Below are positions 47,410 through 56,406 of a stretch of DNA of 64,000 nucleotides, in pieces. The DNA comes from Chitinophaga pinensis (GTDB lineage: Bacteria > Bacteroidota > Bacteroidia > Flavobacteriales_D > Crocinitomicaceae): NCBI GenBank assembly GCA_945902745.1, contig CAMDNE010000016.1, forward strand, positions 1-64,000. The letters run 5' to 3'. The translations under genes and the position numbers were made by a program. The notes below the pieces were generated by a model, which saw only the letters and a program-made list of their open reading frames with translations, was not told the origin of the DNA and searched no databases. Every line of letters begins with the position of its first letter. Position 1 is the first letter of the stretch.

Positions 47410-47495
47410 GGTAAAAGGAAAAAATTAAAAGGTAAAAGGAAAAGTGTTGTTTCCTAGAATCAAATTACTTTTTACTTCTTCCTTTTTCCCTTATT
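47410..47495. repeat. Purine/pyrimidine imperfect hairpin between radA and M42 peptidase
   Basis: A purine-rich stretch with AAGGTAAAAGGAAAA repeated is followed by AATCAAATTACTTTTTAC and a pyrimidine-rich TTCTTCCTTTTTCCC. The layout matches the hairpins at 27471 and 45929. It sits in the divergent gap and is not a clear terminator of any adjacent gene. Confidence 0.5.
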
Positions 47496-47529
47496 TTAAA
47501 TTCAGTACTTTTATCAAAACAACTTTAAA

Positions 47530-48591
47530 ATGGCAATCAACACAAAACTTTTAGCAAAAATTTGCACTACACCAGGTGCCCCAGGATTTGAAAAAAAAAT
47601 CAGAGAATTGGTTTTGAAAGAATTAAAAGGTTTAACCGACGACGTTGAACTGGATAATATGGGAAATATTTATGCTATTAAAAGAGGAAGTGTAAAAATT
47701 GCAGAACGAAAAAAAATAATGATAGGCGCGCACATGGACGAAATTGGTTTCATGGTGACACATATTGATGATAAAGGATTCATTCGTTTTCATACACTAG
47801 GAGGATTTGATCCAAAAACACTTACTGCGCAACGGGTAATTATTCACGGAAGAAAAGATGTAATTGGAGTTATGGCTTCCAAACCGATTCATGTGATGAC
47901 TGCAGCTGAACGAGATAAAGTAGCGAAATTATCAGATTATTTTATTGATACAGGTTTATCCGTTGAAGAAGTAAAAAAATTGGTTCAAATTGGTGATCCA
48001 ATTACAAGAGAACGAGAATTTATTGAAATGGGAAATTGTGTTAATGGGAAATCATTAGACAACCGTTTAGCTGTTTTTATATTAATTGAAACGCTGAAAA
48101 AACTAAAAGGAAAAGATGTGCCGTATGATATTTATGGAGTTTTTACCGTTCAAGAAGAAGTAGGAATTCGCGGTGCAAATGTTTCGGCAATGCGCATTAA
48201 TCCTGATTTTGGTTTTGGTTTAGATACAACGATTGCATTTGATTTGCCGGGAGCAGCTGCCCATGAAATGATAACGAAATTGGGTGAAGGAACGGCTATT
48301 AAAATCATGGATGCTTCAACTATTTGTGATTATCGAATGGTTGAATTCATGAAGAAAACAGCAGATAAACATAAAATTAAGTGGCAACCAGAGATCTTAA
48401 CTGCTGGCGGAACTGACACAGCGGGCATTCAACGCATGACTGAAGGTGGGTCCATCGCTGGTGCAGTAAGTATTCCGACACGTCATTTGCACCAAGTTAT
48501 TGAGATGGCGCATAAAGATGATATCCAAGGAAGTATTGATTTATTAGTGGCTTGTGTGAGCGAATTGGATAAACACGATTGGAGTTTTTAA
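47530..48591 (+). CDS. M42 family metallopeptidase (aminopeptidase-type)
   Basis: This 353-residue cytoplasmic enzyme has the M42 metal-ligand pattern: GAHMDEIGF (His and Asp), GKSLDNRLAV (Asp), TVQEEVGIRGA (Glu pair), GLDTTIAFD and RHLHQVIEMAHKDDI (late His). M42 peptidases form tetrahedral dodecamers that clip N-terminal residues from peptides. It is a single gene with a hairpin-containing downstream gap, convergent with the TonB receptor. Confidence 0.9.
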   Translation: MAINTKLLAKICTTPGAPGFEKKIRELVLKELKGLTDDVELDNMGNIYAIKRGSVKIAERKKIMIGAHMDEIGFMVTHIDDKGFIRFHTLGGFDPKTLTAQRVIIHGRKDVIGVMASKPIHVMTAAERDKVAKLSDYFIDTGLSVEEVKKLVQIGDPITREREFIEMGNCVNGKSLDNRLAVFILIETLKKLKGKDVPYDIYGVFTVQEEVGIRGANVSAMRINPDFGFGLDTTIAFDLPGAAAHEMITKLGEGTAIKIMDASTICDYRMVEFMKKTADKHKIKWQPEILTAGGTDTAGIQRMTEGGSIAGAVSIPTRHLHQVIEMAHKDDIQGSIDLLVACVSELDKHDWSF

Positions 48592-48673
48592 TTTTTCCTT
48601 ATAGACTGATTCTATATTTGGTGTTAGTTCAAACTTTCGAATGGCACAGATAAAGAACGTATCATTAAAGGTC

Positions 48674-48706
48674 ATAACAGGAGAATAAATCCTATTCTTC
48701 TGTTAT
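48674..48706. terminator. Convergent-gene hairpin
   Basis: A 14-bp stem with one mismatch (48674-48687 with 48693-48706, loop AATCC) lies between the M42 peptidase stop and the TonB-receptor stop. It probably ends both transcripts, but the T run is weak. Confidence 0.6.
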
Positions 48707-48716
48707 TGACGTAAAA

Positions 48717-51164
48717 TTAGAAATTAGCTTTTAATCCAATTTGAATTGCTCTTGGCATTCCTGGTCTTAAACCTGCAGGTCTCGTTGAAACTAAATACAC
48801 TTGATTTGTTAAATTAGTTACATTTAAAAGTACTGTCACATTTTTATGCAAATTGTATTTCATCCCCGCATCCAATATAAAGTAAGCAGGGATTAATTCG
48901 TTAACAGGAATTGCTCCAGAGCCTGCAACAGTTCTCATTTCAGAGTTGTATTTTGATCCAAAATTGACAGCAAATTTTGCGTGTTCAAAGGATGCCGAAG
49001 CAGCCAACTGGTGATTTGAAAGATAGGGAAGGTGATCACCTGAATTGACAGAGCCCCAATCTTCAAAAGTACTATTGAAATCAGAATTGAATTTTGCATC
49101 TGTATAGGTATAACCGATAGTTATTGGCAAATTTACTTTTTTCTTGAATGATGAAAGAACATCATAAATGAATTGGAATTCAACACCTTTGGATTCAGCT
49201 TCTCCTCCGTTAAAAAGATCACCAGTTCCTGCGCCACCGCCAGCAGCAAGATCCGCACCTAATAGATTTTTGTAATCATTATAGAAGAAAACAAGCTGTG
49301 ATGACATACTTTTTTTGTAGTATTTCAAACCTGCTTCATAATTAACAGATTCTTCCGGTTTTGATCCTGAATTCGTTCCCGGAGGGGCAAATCCTCTATG
49401 AACACCAGCAAATGCAGCTAATTTTAGATTTATTTTATAGTCTGCTGCAATTCCTGGAATGAATACATCTACAACATTTTGTGATTCAATAAGATTAGAT
49501 CCAAACCGATTCGGATCACTTTTACCATAATCTTTTTCAGTCAACCAAATGTGCTCATGACGCAAACCTGCAGTTGTCGTAAATCGTTTGTAACTCAATT
49601 TGTATTGAATATAACTCGCTGCCGCAATTGCATCTGCAATTTTATTGCTTTCAGTTCCTTTTGTGCCAGCCTTGGTCATCATCATCACCATGTCACTCAT
49701 TTTGTATTCATCCTGATACTGGAATCGATCCATATTGTCTTGGTGATATCTGAATCCTAAATCAATTGAATGCTTAATCTGATTTGTTTTGAAGTTGAAT
49801 CCTAAAATTGTTTGAACGCCCTGAGAATAATACGTTCGGTTATTGCCTTTTACAAAAAGAGCATCCGAATTCAAGCTGGATTGACCGCTAAGAATATCAA
49901 ATGCGTTGGCATGACTCGACGGATCAGATAATAGACTTGTGATTCCAACTTTAACTCCTGAACTATCTTTTACACCATCTAATTTATACCAGTTTCTATG
50001 AAAATCGTTTCGATAAATCGTAGATGTAAGGGTCATGAATTCGGTTGGTTTTATTGCATAAGAAGCAGATAATTGAGATTGATTGGTTGTCATTTGATCT
50101 ATTTGTGAAGCTGCATAACGACGATAAGGCGAAGTATCAAAATCCTCTTTAGAAAGCCCCAAATAAGTGTCATTAGAATTTTCGGAGCTTGTCCCAACTT
50201 TAAAAGATAACGATTGATATATTTTCGCGTCCGCTTTTGTATTCAATCGAAACTTTGCAACAAAATCATTTTTAAAGAATCCTGCATTTCCGCCATTGTC
50301 TATGGTTTTAAATCCGTCCGACCCATATTGAAATGCCTCCACTGAATAGCCGAAATATTTATGAGAATTGCCAACAAATGCATTTAAGTTTCTCCCCCCA
50401 AAACTGCCTCCCATTAAACTAATTTTAGCTCGAAGTTCAGAAGGAATTTGGTTAGAAATCATATTAATTGCTCCACCTGTTGTATAAGGGCCATATTTTA
50501 TTTGACTACTTCCTTTCAGGATTTCAACTGCTTGCATTCTTCCAATCGTTGGAAAATAATAAGCTGCTGGGGCACAATATGGTGCCGGCGCAACTAAAAC
50601 ACCATCTTCCATGATTGTGATTTTAGAAGAACGCTCAACTCCTGTACCCCTTAATCCAATATTTGGTCGCAAACCAAAACCGTCTTCCTCCTGAATATTT
50701 ACGCCTGGAATACTTCTTAAAATACGATTGATATCTGAATAGTTGAATTTTTCTAATTCTTTTGGCGATAAATAATAAGCTGAACCGGGCATTTCTTTGA
50801 TTCCCTTTTCTCCGCCTGTTAATGAAATATGTCGAACCACGGTCTCAGGAAGATCCATTACTTCTTCTTGTAAATAAATCGCTTGTGATGTTACTTGATT
50901 TTCAATTATTGTAATAGGCAACTTTGATTTTTTATATCCATGAAAAGTGATAATGATATAATATTCACCAGGAAGAATATTTTCAAAAATAAATTCGCCT
51001 TCGCTATTACTAAGTGAAATATGTGTAGTCTTTTCAATTCCTATACTTACGCCGCTAATTCGATTGATACTATCAGATGAATAAATAATACCGCTTACTC
51101 CACCTTTTTGTGCAAAAACAGCAACGGTTAGAACACAGAAGAAAGTTGTAATTATTGCTTTCAT
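48717..51164 (-). CDS. FecA-like TonB-dependent outer-membrane receptor
   Basis: The start is the ATG at 51164 (815 aa), since a signal peptide (MKAIITTFFCVLTVAVFAQ) follows; a further in-frame start lies 15 codons upstream. An N-terminal carboxypeptidase-regulatory-like domain (GVSGIIYSSDSINRISGV) leads to the plug (VNIQEEDGFGLRPNIGLRG; ILKGSSQIKYGPYTTGGAIN) and a beta-barrel ending in IQIGLKANF. The plug wording resembles FecA (ferric dicitrate). It probably imports an iron complex, but the ligand is unproved. An operator-like palindrome and a hairpin lie upstream. Confidence 0.88.
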   Translation of the reverse strand: MKAIITTFFCVLTVAVFAQKGGVSGIIYSSDSINRISGVSIGIEKTTHISLSNSEGEFIFENILPGEYYIIITFHGYKKSKLPITIIENQVTSQAIYLQEEVMDLPETVVRHISLTGGEKGIKEMPGSAYYLSPKELEKFNYSDINRILRSIPGVNIQEEDGFGLRPNIGLRGTGVERSSKITIMEDGVLVAPAPYCAPAAYYFPTIGRMQAVEILKGSSQIKYGPYTTGGAINMISNQIPSELRAKISLMGGSFGGRNLNAFVGNSHKYFGYSVEAFQYGSDGFKTIDNGGNAGFFKNDFVAKFRLNTKADAKIYQSLSFKVGTSSENSNDTYLGLSKEDFDTSPYRRYAASQIDQMTTNQSQLSASYAIKPTEFMTLTSTIYRNDFHRNWYKLDGVKDSSGVKVGITSLLSDPSSHANAFDILSGQSSLNSDALFVKGNNRTYYSQGVQTILGFNFKTNQIKHSIDLGFRYHQDNMDRFQYQDEYKMSDMVMMMTKAGTKGTESNKIADAIAAASYIQYKLSYKRFTTTAGLRHEHIWLTEKDYGKSDPNRFGSNLIESQNVVDVFIPGIAADYKINLKLAAFAGVHRGFAPPGTNSGSKPEESVNYEAGLKYYKKSMSSQLVFFYNDYKNLLGADLAAGGGAGTGDLFNGGEAESKGVEFQFIYDVLSSFKKKVNLPITIGYTYTDAKFNSDFNSTFEDWGSVNSGDHLPYLSNHQLAASASFEHAKFAVNFGSKYNSEMRTVAGSGAIPVNELIPAYFILDAGMKYNLHKNVTVLLNVTNLTNQVYLVSTRPAGLRPGMPRAIQIGLKANF

Positions 51165-51219
51165 ATTTTTTTTAATTAAATTGAATGATGCAAAGGTGTC
51201 GTGAATCAATTAATGGGGC

Positions 51220-51255
51220 AATACCTTAAAAAAGGTATTTTAGACTCATTCTAAA
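51220..51255 (-). promoter_or_regulatory. Hairpin and candidate iron-responsive operator upstream of the TonB receptor
   Basis: 51239-51255 is an inverted repeat, TTTAGA-CTCAT-TCTAAA, of the size of a Fur/DtxR-type operator. It abuts an 8-bp hairpin, AATACCTT-AAAA-AAGGTATT (51220-51239). Both lie 56-91 bp upstream of the receptor ATG. The regulator is not identified. Confidence 0.4.
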
Positions 51256-51296
51256 TAAGACTTAAAAATCTATATCTCTAAGTCACCGCTATTGAA

Positions 51297-51470
51297 ATGA
51301 AATGTTCTCATCAAGCAAATTCGCTTGTCCCGACCAAAAATGGGTTTTTCTGTAATGCCCATGGAAGTTCGTTTACGCTAGAAGGCAAAGTAAAAAATCC
51401 TCCAGCAACTGGAAATTTGAAAGAATATAAACTAGAAATTACAGCAGATACAGTGAATGTAATGGTTTAG
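51297..51470 (+). pseudogene. C-terminal remnant of a Rieske [2Fe-2S] protein
   Basis: An in-frame ATG at 51297 opens 57 codons ending at TAG 51468-51470: MKCSHQANSLVPTKNG, then FFCNAHGSSFTLEGKV and a tail KNPPATGNLKEYKLEI. The two ligand motifs of a Rieske cluster (C-S-H and C-N-A-H) are kept at normal spacing, and the GSSFxLxGxVxxPPAT segment matches the family. The N-terminal half is absent: an in-frame TAA lies just upstream, so this is a truncated gene. It may be a partner of an electron-transfer system lost by rearrangement. A small functional protein is unlikely but not excluded. Confidence 0.7.
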
Positions 51471-51507
51471 GCTTATTTACCAAAATGCTTTTTCTTTTCG
51501 TTTAATT

Positions 51508-51621
51508 AACTCTAGCGGAGTTAAATGTTGGCAGCGACGGATTTTATCCGTCGTGGGAAAAACATTGGAATTAATAAGTTTTGGCATGTGTTTTTGGTAA
51601 AAACCATGACAAAACTATTCT
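51508..51621. repeat. Intergenic repeat element, copy 1
   Basis: The element starts with the hairpin AACTCTAGCGGAGTT, then CGACGGATTTTATCCGTCG (a second hairpin) and ends GTAAAAACCATGACAAAAC followed by TATTCT. It ends 22 bp before the MFS transporter stop codon. The same order recurs at 52936 and 58707. Confidence 0.8.
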
Positions 51622-51643
51622 AGAAAAAGATATGATAAATGTT

Positions 51644-52894
51644 TCACAAATTATCAATGTTCAATTTACGCAATTTTGGAGTCAACCTAGCTGTAACAAT
51701 AACCACCAAAACAGTCAAAATTCCTCCCACAACAATTGACGGTTTTAAACCAAATGCTCTTGCTGTTGTTCCCGATTCAAAGGCTCCAATTTCATTTGAG
51801 GAACCAATAAAAATACCATTCACCGCTGAAACGCGTCCGCGCATGTTATCTGGTGTTGATAATTGTAGAATCGTGTGTCGTATAACTACACTGACATTGT
51901 CAAAAGCCCCTGTTAAGAACAAGAAAAATAACGCCCAATAAAAATTAGTTGACAATCCAAATAATATCGTCGCCACCCCAAATGCACCAACAGAAAGAAA
52001 TAAATTTCGTCCTGCATTTTTGGTTGGTGGTTTATAAGCAATAATCAATGCCATTATTACTGCACCAATCGCAGGGGCAGCTCTTAAAAAACCTAATTCA
52101 ACAGATCCGGCATGTAAAACCTTATCAGCAAATGCGGGCAATAATGCAACTGCCCCACCAAATAAAACAGCAAATAAATCCAAAGTCAATGCTCCTAAAA
52201 TCAATTGGTTTTTAAACACAAATTTGATTCCAGCCGAAAGACTCTCAAACAACGATTCTGTTTTGTCCTTTGCGGGAATTGGTTTTGAAGCAATAAATAA
52301 AAAGGCTAAAAAGGCTAATACGATAAATGAAATATCAACTGTGTAAGCAACGGTATAGTTGACCGCAATTAATATTCCTGCCAACGATGGCCCCATAACA
52401 GAAGCAATATGCCAAAAAGTACTGTTCCAGGTTGCTGCATTGGCATAAAAAGCCCGGGGAACAATTTGCGACATGAAAGAAGGATATGCCGCCGATAAAA
52501 AACCACGGATCATTCCAACAAAAGCAATTGCTATGAAAATAGGAGTTGTTCCATAGTTTTTAATTACATGAACCGTGTCCAACGAAAAATACAAGAGTAA
52601 ACTTGTAACCAGAATGAATAAAAAACTGAAGAAAAGAATAATGTATTTTCTATTGAACGAATCAGCAATGTGACCAGAAAACAACGAAATAATAATAAAA
52701 GGAATCGCTTCTGTTAGACCTATCATTCCCAAAGCCAAAACATCATGAGTAAGATCATAAACTTGCCAGCCAACAATCACACTTTGCATCTGAATTCCTA
52801 AAGTCAAGAAAAAGCGATTCGCCAAAAAGAAATTGAATTCCTTAATTCTTAATACTGCGAAAGGATCGTGCTTTTCTTTTTTTGATTCAGACAT
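51644..52894 (-). CDS. MFS transporter
   Basis: The start is the ATG at 52894 (416 aa); a TTG 21 bp upstream is also in frame but weaker. Twelve hydrophobic segments and the MFS motifs GHIADSFNRK (loop 2-3) and the corresponding region after helix 8 are visible. The family resembles the EntS-like/uncharacterised exporters, but substrate is unknown. It lies between two directly repeated intergenic elements (51508 and 52936), close to a FecA-like receptor and a truncated Rieske gene. Confidence 0.85.
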   Translation of the reverse strand: MSESKKEKHDPFAVLRIKEFNFFLANRFFLTLGIQMQSVIVGWQVYDLTHDVLALGMIGLTEAIPFIIISLFSGHIADSFNRKYIILFFSFLFILVTSLLLYFSLDTVHVIKNYGTTPIFIAIAFVGMIRGFLSAAYPSFMSQIVPRAFYANAATWNSTFWHIASVMGPSLAGILIAVNYTVAYTVDISFIVLAFLAFLFIASKPIPAKDKTESLFESLSAGIKFVFKNQLILGALTLDLFAVLFGGAVALLPAFADKVLHAGSVELGFLRAAPAIGAVIMALIIAYKPPTKNAGRNLFLSVGAFGVATILFGLSTNFYWALFFLFLTGAFDNVSVVIRHTILQLSTPDNMRGRVSAVNGIFIGSSNEIGAFESGTTARAFGLKPSIVVGGILTVLVVIVTARLTPKLRKLNIDNL

Positions 52895-52935
52895 GTTTTT
52901 AAAGACTATTAGCAACTTTTTTCGGCTATTATTGA

Positions 52936-53034
52936 AACTCCGCTAGGAGTGAAATAGTTTTAGCCAGAATAAAGAACGCAATTTAATGTGTTTTGGCGAG
53001 ATTTTTTTTGTAAAAATCATGACAAAACTAATCT
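52936..53034. repeat. Intergenic repeat element, copy 3 (partial)
   Basis: It begins with AACTCCGCTAGGAGT and ends with GTAAAAATCATGACAAAAC followed by TAATCT, like the other copies, but lacks the CGACGGAT...ATCCGTCG hairpin. It is in the same orientation as copy 1 and lies 42 bp upstream of the MFS start codon. Confidence 0.7.
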
Positions 53035-53153
53035 CAAAATTACATTTTTTAAAGCGAGTAGTAAGTTTTTCTAATGGATTATATTTTCACTTCCCATTTA
53101 ATCGATTAACCAAAATAAAGAGTACTTTCAACCTCCGATATAAAAACTAAGAA

Positions 53154-56100
53154 ATGAAAAAAATTATAGCCTTTATCTTTTTTGCAATGCCATTTTTAAC
53201 GTTTGCAAGTCCTGAATGGATGCGTTATTCTGCAATTTCTCCTGATGGATCTCAAATAGCATTTTCTTACCAAGGAGATTTATTTGTTGTTGGAGCAAAA
53301 GGTGGCGAGGCAAAGCAAATCACATCGCATAGTGCGTACGATTTTATGCCTGTTTGGTCAAATGATTCAAAAAATATCGCTTTTGCAAGTAACAGATTTG
53401 GAAACTTTGATGTTTTCATCGTTGCAAAAGAAGGAGGCGTTCCAACGCGTTTAACGTTCCATTCTTCAGACGATATGCCATACGATTTTAAGCCAAATAA
53501 TAAGGAAATCGTTTTCATGTCGAGCCGTTTAGATCGCAAGGAATCGGTTCAATTCCCTTACGATTTACTTGGAGAAGTTTATTCTGTAAGTGTTGATGGT
53601 GGACGTGAAGTAATGGATTTATCAATCTGTGCTGAAGCAATTAATTATAGTTCAGACGGAAATTACATGCTTTTTCAAGATGTAAAAGGATATGAAAATG
53701 AATGGAGAAAGCACCAAGTATCCTCTGTTGCAAGAGATATCGTTTGTTATGACATGCAGATGAAGACGTATCGTCAATTAACAGATTGGACAGGAGAAGA
53801 CAGAAACCCTATTATTATTGATCAAAATTCGTATTATTTCTTGTCGGAGAAATCCGGCTCGTTTAATATTTGGAAAGGTAAAATGGATGGAACAGCTTAT
53901 TCTGAGCAAGTAACAGATTTTAAAACACATCCAATTCGTTTTCTTTCAATGGCAACCAATGGAATAGTATGTTTTGGGTATCATGGTGAAATTTATACAA
54001 TGGATAAAGGCGTTTCTACAAAATTAGAAATCACGATCCACAAAGATGTTTTGAATAATGACAACAAGATTTTACCTGTTGGCGGAAATGCTTCTGAATT
54101 TGCTGTTTCTGCAGATGGAAAAGAAATTGTTTTTGTTTATCGAGGAGATGTTTTTGCAAGTTCAGTAGAGTTTGGAACAACAAAACAAATAACGAATACT
54201 TCTGGTCAAGAAAGAAATGTATCTTTTAGCCCTGATGGGAAAAAGATTCTTTTCGCTGGTGAGCGCAACAATTCTTGGAATATTTACGAAGTAAAAAGAG
54301 TCAATGAAAAGGAATTGTTTTTCCATAATGCGACGCTTTTAGAGGAAACTGCATTGGTTCAAACTACAGATGAAACATTCGATCCTAAATATTCTCCAAA
54401 TGGGGAAGAAGTAGCATTTTTCAAAAATAGAACAACATTGTGTGTGATAAATTTGAAAAGTAAGGAAGTAAGAGAGGTGCTTGCTGGAAGTTATAATTAT
54501 TCTTATTCTGATGGAGATCAATATTTCACCTGGTCACCAGATTCAAAATACTTATTAGTTCAGTTCTTTGAATTTGAAAGATGGAGCACAGACATTGGTT
54601 TAGTTGCAGCATCAGGAAAAGAGAAACCATTGAATTTAACACAAAGTGGTTACGGAAGTTCTTGGCCAAAATTCTCTATGGATGGAGAAATGGTGTATTA
54701 TGCAACAGACAAATATGGTTTGCGTTCTCATGGCAGTTGGGGAGGTCAAAACGATGTTGAAGCGATTTTCTTAAACAAAGATGCATATTACAAATTCACT
54801 TTAAACGAAGAGGAATATAAAGCTTGGAAAGAAGCTGAAGATTTAGCGAAAAAAGAGAAGGACCCTTCGACAAGCTCAGGGGCCAAAAAACACAAAGAAA
54901 AGGAGAAGGAAGAAAAAGAACCAGTAGCAGAAATTAAACCAATAACAATTGATTTGGAAGGTCTTTATGACCGCAAAGTACGTTTGACAATTCACTCTTC
55001 AGGGTTAGGTGATTATATCATCAACAACGATGCAACCGAAATGTATTACTTATCCAATTTCGAGAAAGGGTTTGACATTTGGACAACAAAATTTAAAACG
55101 AAGGAAACAAAGCTTCTCATGAAAACTGGCCTTGATGGTTCAGCGTTGTTATTAGATAATGAACAAAAAGCCTTGTTTTTCAGTCAAAATGGTACTGTTA
55201 CGAAATTAGAAATCGCAACTTCAACACCTAAACCGGTTTCTGTTAGCGGCGAAATGGTTTTAAATACCTCTGCTGAACGCGCATATATGTTTGAACATGC
55301 TTGGAGACAAGTGCGTGAGAAATTTTATGTTGCAGATTTACATGGTGTTGATTGGGACATGTACAAAACAGCCTACCAAGAAAAATTACCATCGATTACA
55401 ACTGGTGAAGATTTTAGTGAATTGCTTTCTGAAATGTTGGGTGAACTAAACGCGTCACATACTGGTTCAGGTTACCGTGCACGTATGCAAGGGGGAGATC
55501 AAACTGCAGTTTTTGCTTGTTATTATGATGAAACTTTCGCTGGAGACGGATTGAAAATCAGTGAAATCATGGACAAAAGTCCTTTAACATTGCATTCAAA
55601 GAAAATTAAAAATGGTGTCATCATTGAAAAAATTGACGGTTCACCGATTTTGAAAAACCAGAATTATTACCCTTTGTTGAATAGAAAAGTAGGTAAAAAA
55701 GTCTTGCTTTCATGTTATAATCCAACCTCAAAAGAACGTTGGGAAGAAACAGTAACACCAATCAATACGTGGCAAGAAAATCATTTAGCTTATGAACGTT
55801 GGATGAAAAGATGTGAGCATACCGTAGATAGTTTGTCAAACGGCCGTTTAGGTTATGCGCACATTGAAGGAATGGATTCTGAAAGTTTCCGGAAATTATT
55901 TGACAAAGCTTTGGGTAAATTAAATAAGAAGGAAGGCTTAATTGTAGATACACGTTTTAACGGTGGTGGATGGTTGCACGATGATTTAGCTACTTTTTTA
56001 AGCGGAAAAATGTACATGCAATTTGAACCTCGTGGACAAAAAAACATGGGTGGTGAACCAATTTGGAAATGGCAAAAACCATCTTGTGTGTTGATGAGCG

Positions 56101-56399
56101 AAGGTAATTATTCAGATGCGCATTTATTTCCTTACACGTACAAAGCACTTGGAATAGGTCCACTTATCGGTATGCCAGTACCTGGAACAGGAACAGCAGT
56201 TTGGTGGGAACAAATGATAGATGGAGCAACAGTTTTCGGAATTCCACAAATTGGAATGCGCGGTGTTTCGGATAATTTCTTAGTTGAAAACCACGAATTA
56301 CAGCCAGATATAAAAGTGAAAAATGAGTACAACCAATTCACAAATGGTGTAGATCAGCAATTAGTGAAAGCTGTTGAGGAAATGTTGAAGAAGAAGTAA
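53154..56399 (+). CDS. Tricorn-like S41 peptidase with beta-propellers and PDZ domain
   Basis: This 1,081-residue protein has a signal peptide (MKKIIAFIFFAMPFLTFASP). Two WD40-like/PD40 beta-propellers with ISPDGSQIAFSYQGDLFVV and SPDGKKILFAGERN fill residues 20-700. A C1-type helical region (ELNASHTGSGYRARMQGG), a PDZ domain and an S41 catalytic domain (LIVDTRFNGGGWLHDDL; MSEGNYSDAHLFPYTYKAL, catalytic Ser) follow. It should degrade peptides in the periplasm. A REP-like element encodes the insert DPSTSSG at residues 570-576. The next gene starts 7 bp later. Confidence 0.9.
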   Translation: MKKIIAFIFFAMPFLTFASPEWMRYSAISPDGSQIAFSYQGDLFVVGAKGGEAKQITSHSAYDFMPVWSNDSKNIAFASNRFGNFDVFIVAKEGGVPTRLTFHSSDDMPYDFKPNNKEIVFMSSRLDRKESVQFPYDLLGEVYSVSVDGGREVMDLSICAEAINYSSDGNYMLFQDVKGYENEWRKHQVSSVARDIVCYDMQMKTYRQLTDWTGEDRNPIIIDQNSYYFLSEKSGSFNIWKGKMDGTAYSEQVTDFKTHPIRFLSMATNGIVCFGYHGEIYTMDKGVSTKLEITIHKDVLNNDNKILPVGGNASEFAVSADGKEIVFVYRGDVFASSVEFGTTKQITNTSGQERNVSFSPDGKKILFAGERNNSWNIYEVKRVNEKELFFHNATLLEETALVQTTDETFDPKYSPNGEEVAFFKNRTTLCVINLKSKEVREVLAGSYNYSYSDGDQYFTWSPDSKYLLVQFFEFERWSTDIGLVAASGKEKPLNLTQSGYGSSWPKFSMDGEMVYYATDKYGLRSHGSWGGQNDVEAIFLNKDAYYKFTLNEEEYKAWKEAEDLAKKEKDPSTSSGAKKHKEKEKEEKEPVAEIKPITIDLEGLYDRKVRLTIHSSGLGDYIINNDATEMYYLSNFEKGFDIWTTKFKTKETKLLMKTGLDGSALLLDNEQKALFFSQNGTVTKLEIATSTPKPVSVSGEMVLNTSAERAYMFEHAWRQVREKFYVADLHGVDWDMYKTAYQEKLPSITTGEDFSELLSEMLGELNASHTGSGYRARMQGGDQTAVFACYYDETFAGDGLKISEIMDKSPLTLHSKKIKNGVIIEKIDGSPILKNQNYYPLLNRKVGKKVLLSCYNPTSKERWEETVTPINTWQENHLAYERWMKRCEHTVDSLSNGRLGYAHIEGMDSESFRKLFDKALGKLNKKEGLIVDTRFNGGGWLHDDLATFLSGKMYMQFEPRGQKNMGGEPIWKWQKPSCVLMSEGNYSDAHLFPYTYKALGIGPLIGMPVPGTGTAVWWEQMIDGATVFGIPQIGMRGVSDNFLVENHELQPDIKVKNEYNQFTNGVDQQLVKAVEEMLKKK
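54863..54881 (+). repeat. REP-like sequence CCCTTCGACAAGCTCAGGG inside the tricorn gene
   Basis: This 19-bp sequence is a well-known repeated element in many bacterial genomes. Here it lies in frame in a Lys/Glu-rich linker and is read as DPSTSSG (residues 570-576, from GAC at 54861). No second copy was noticed in the window. Confidence 0.75.
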
Positions 56400-56406
56400 A
56401 GTTAAA

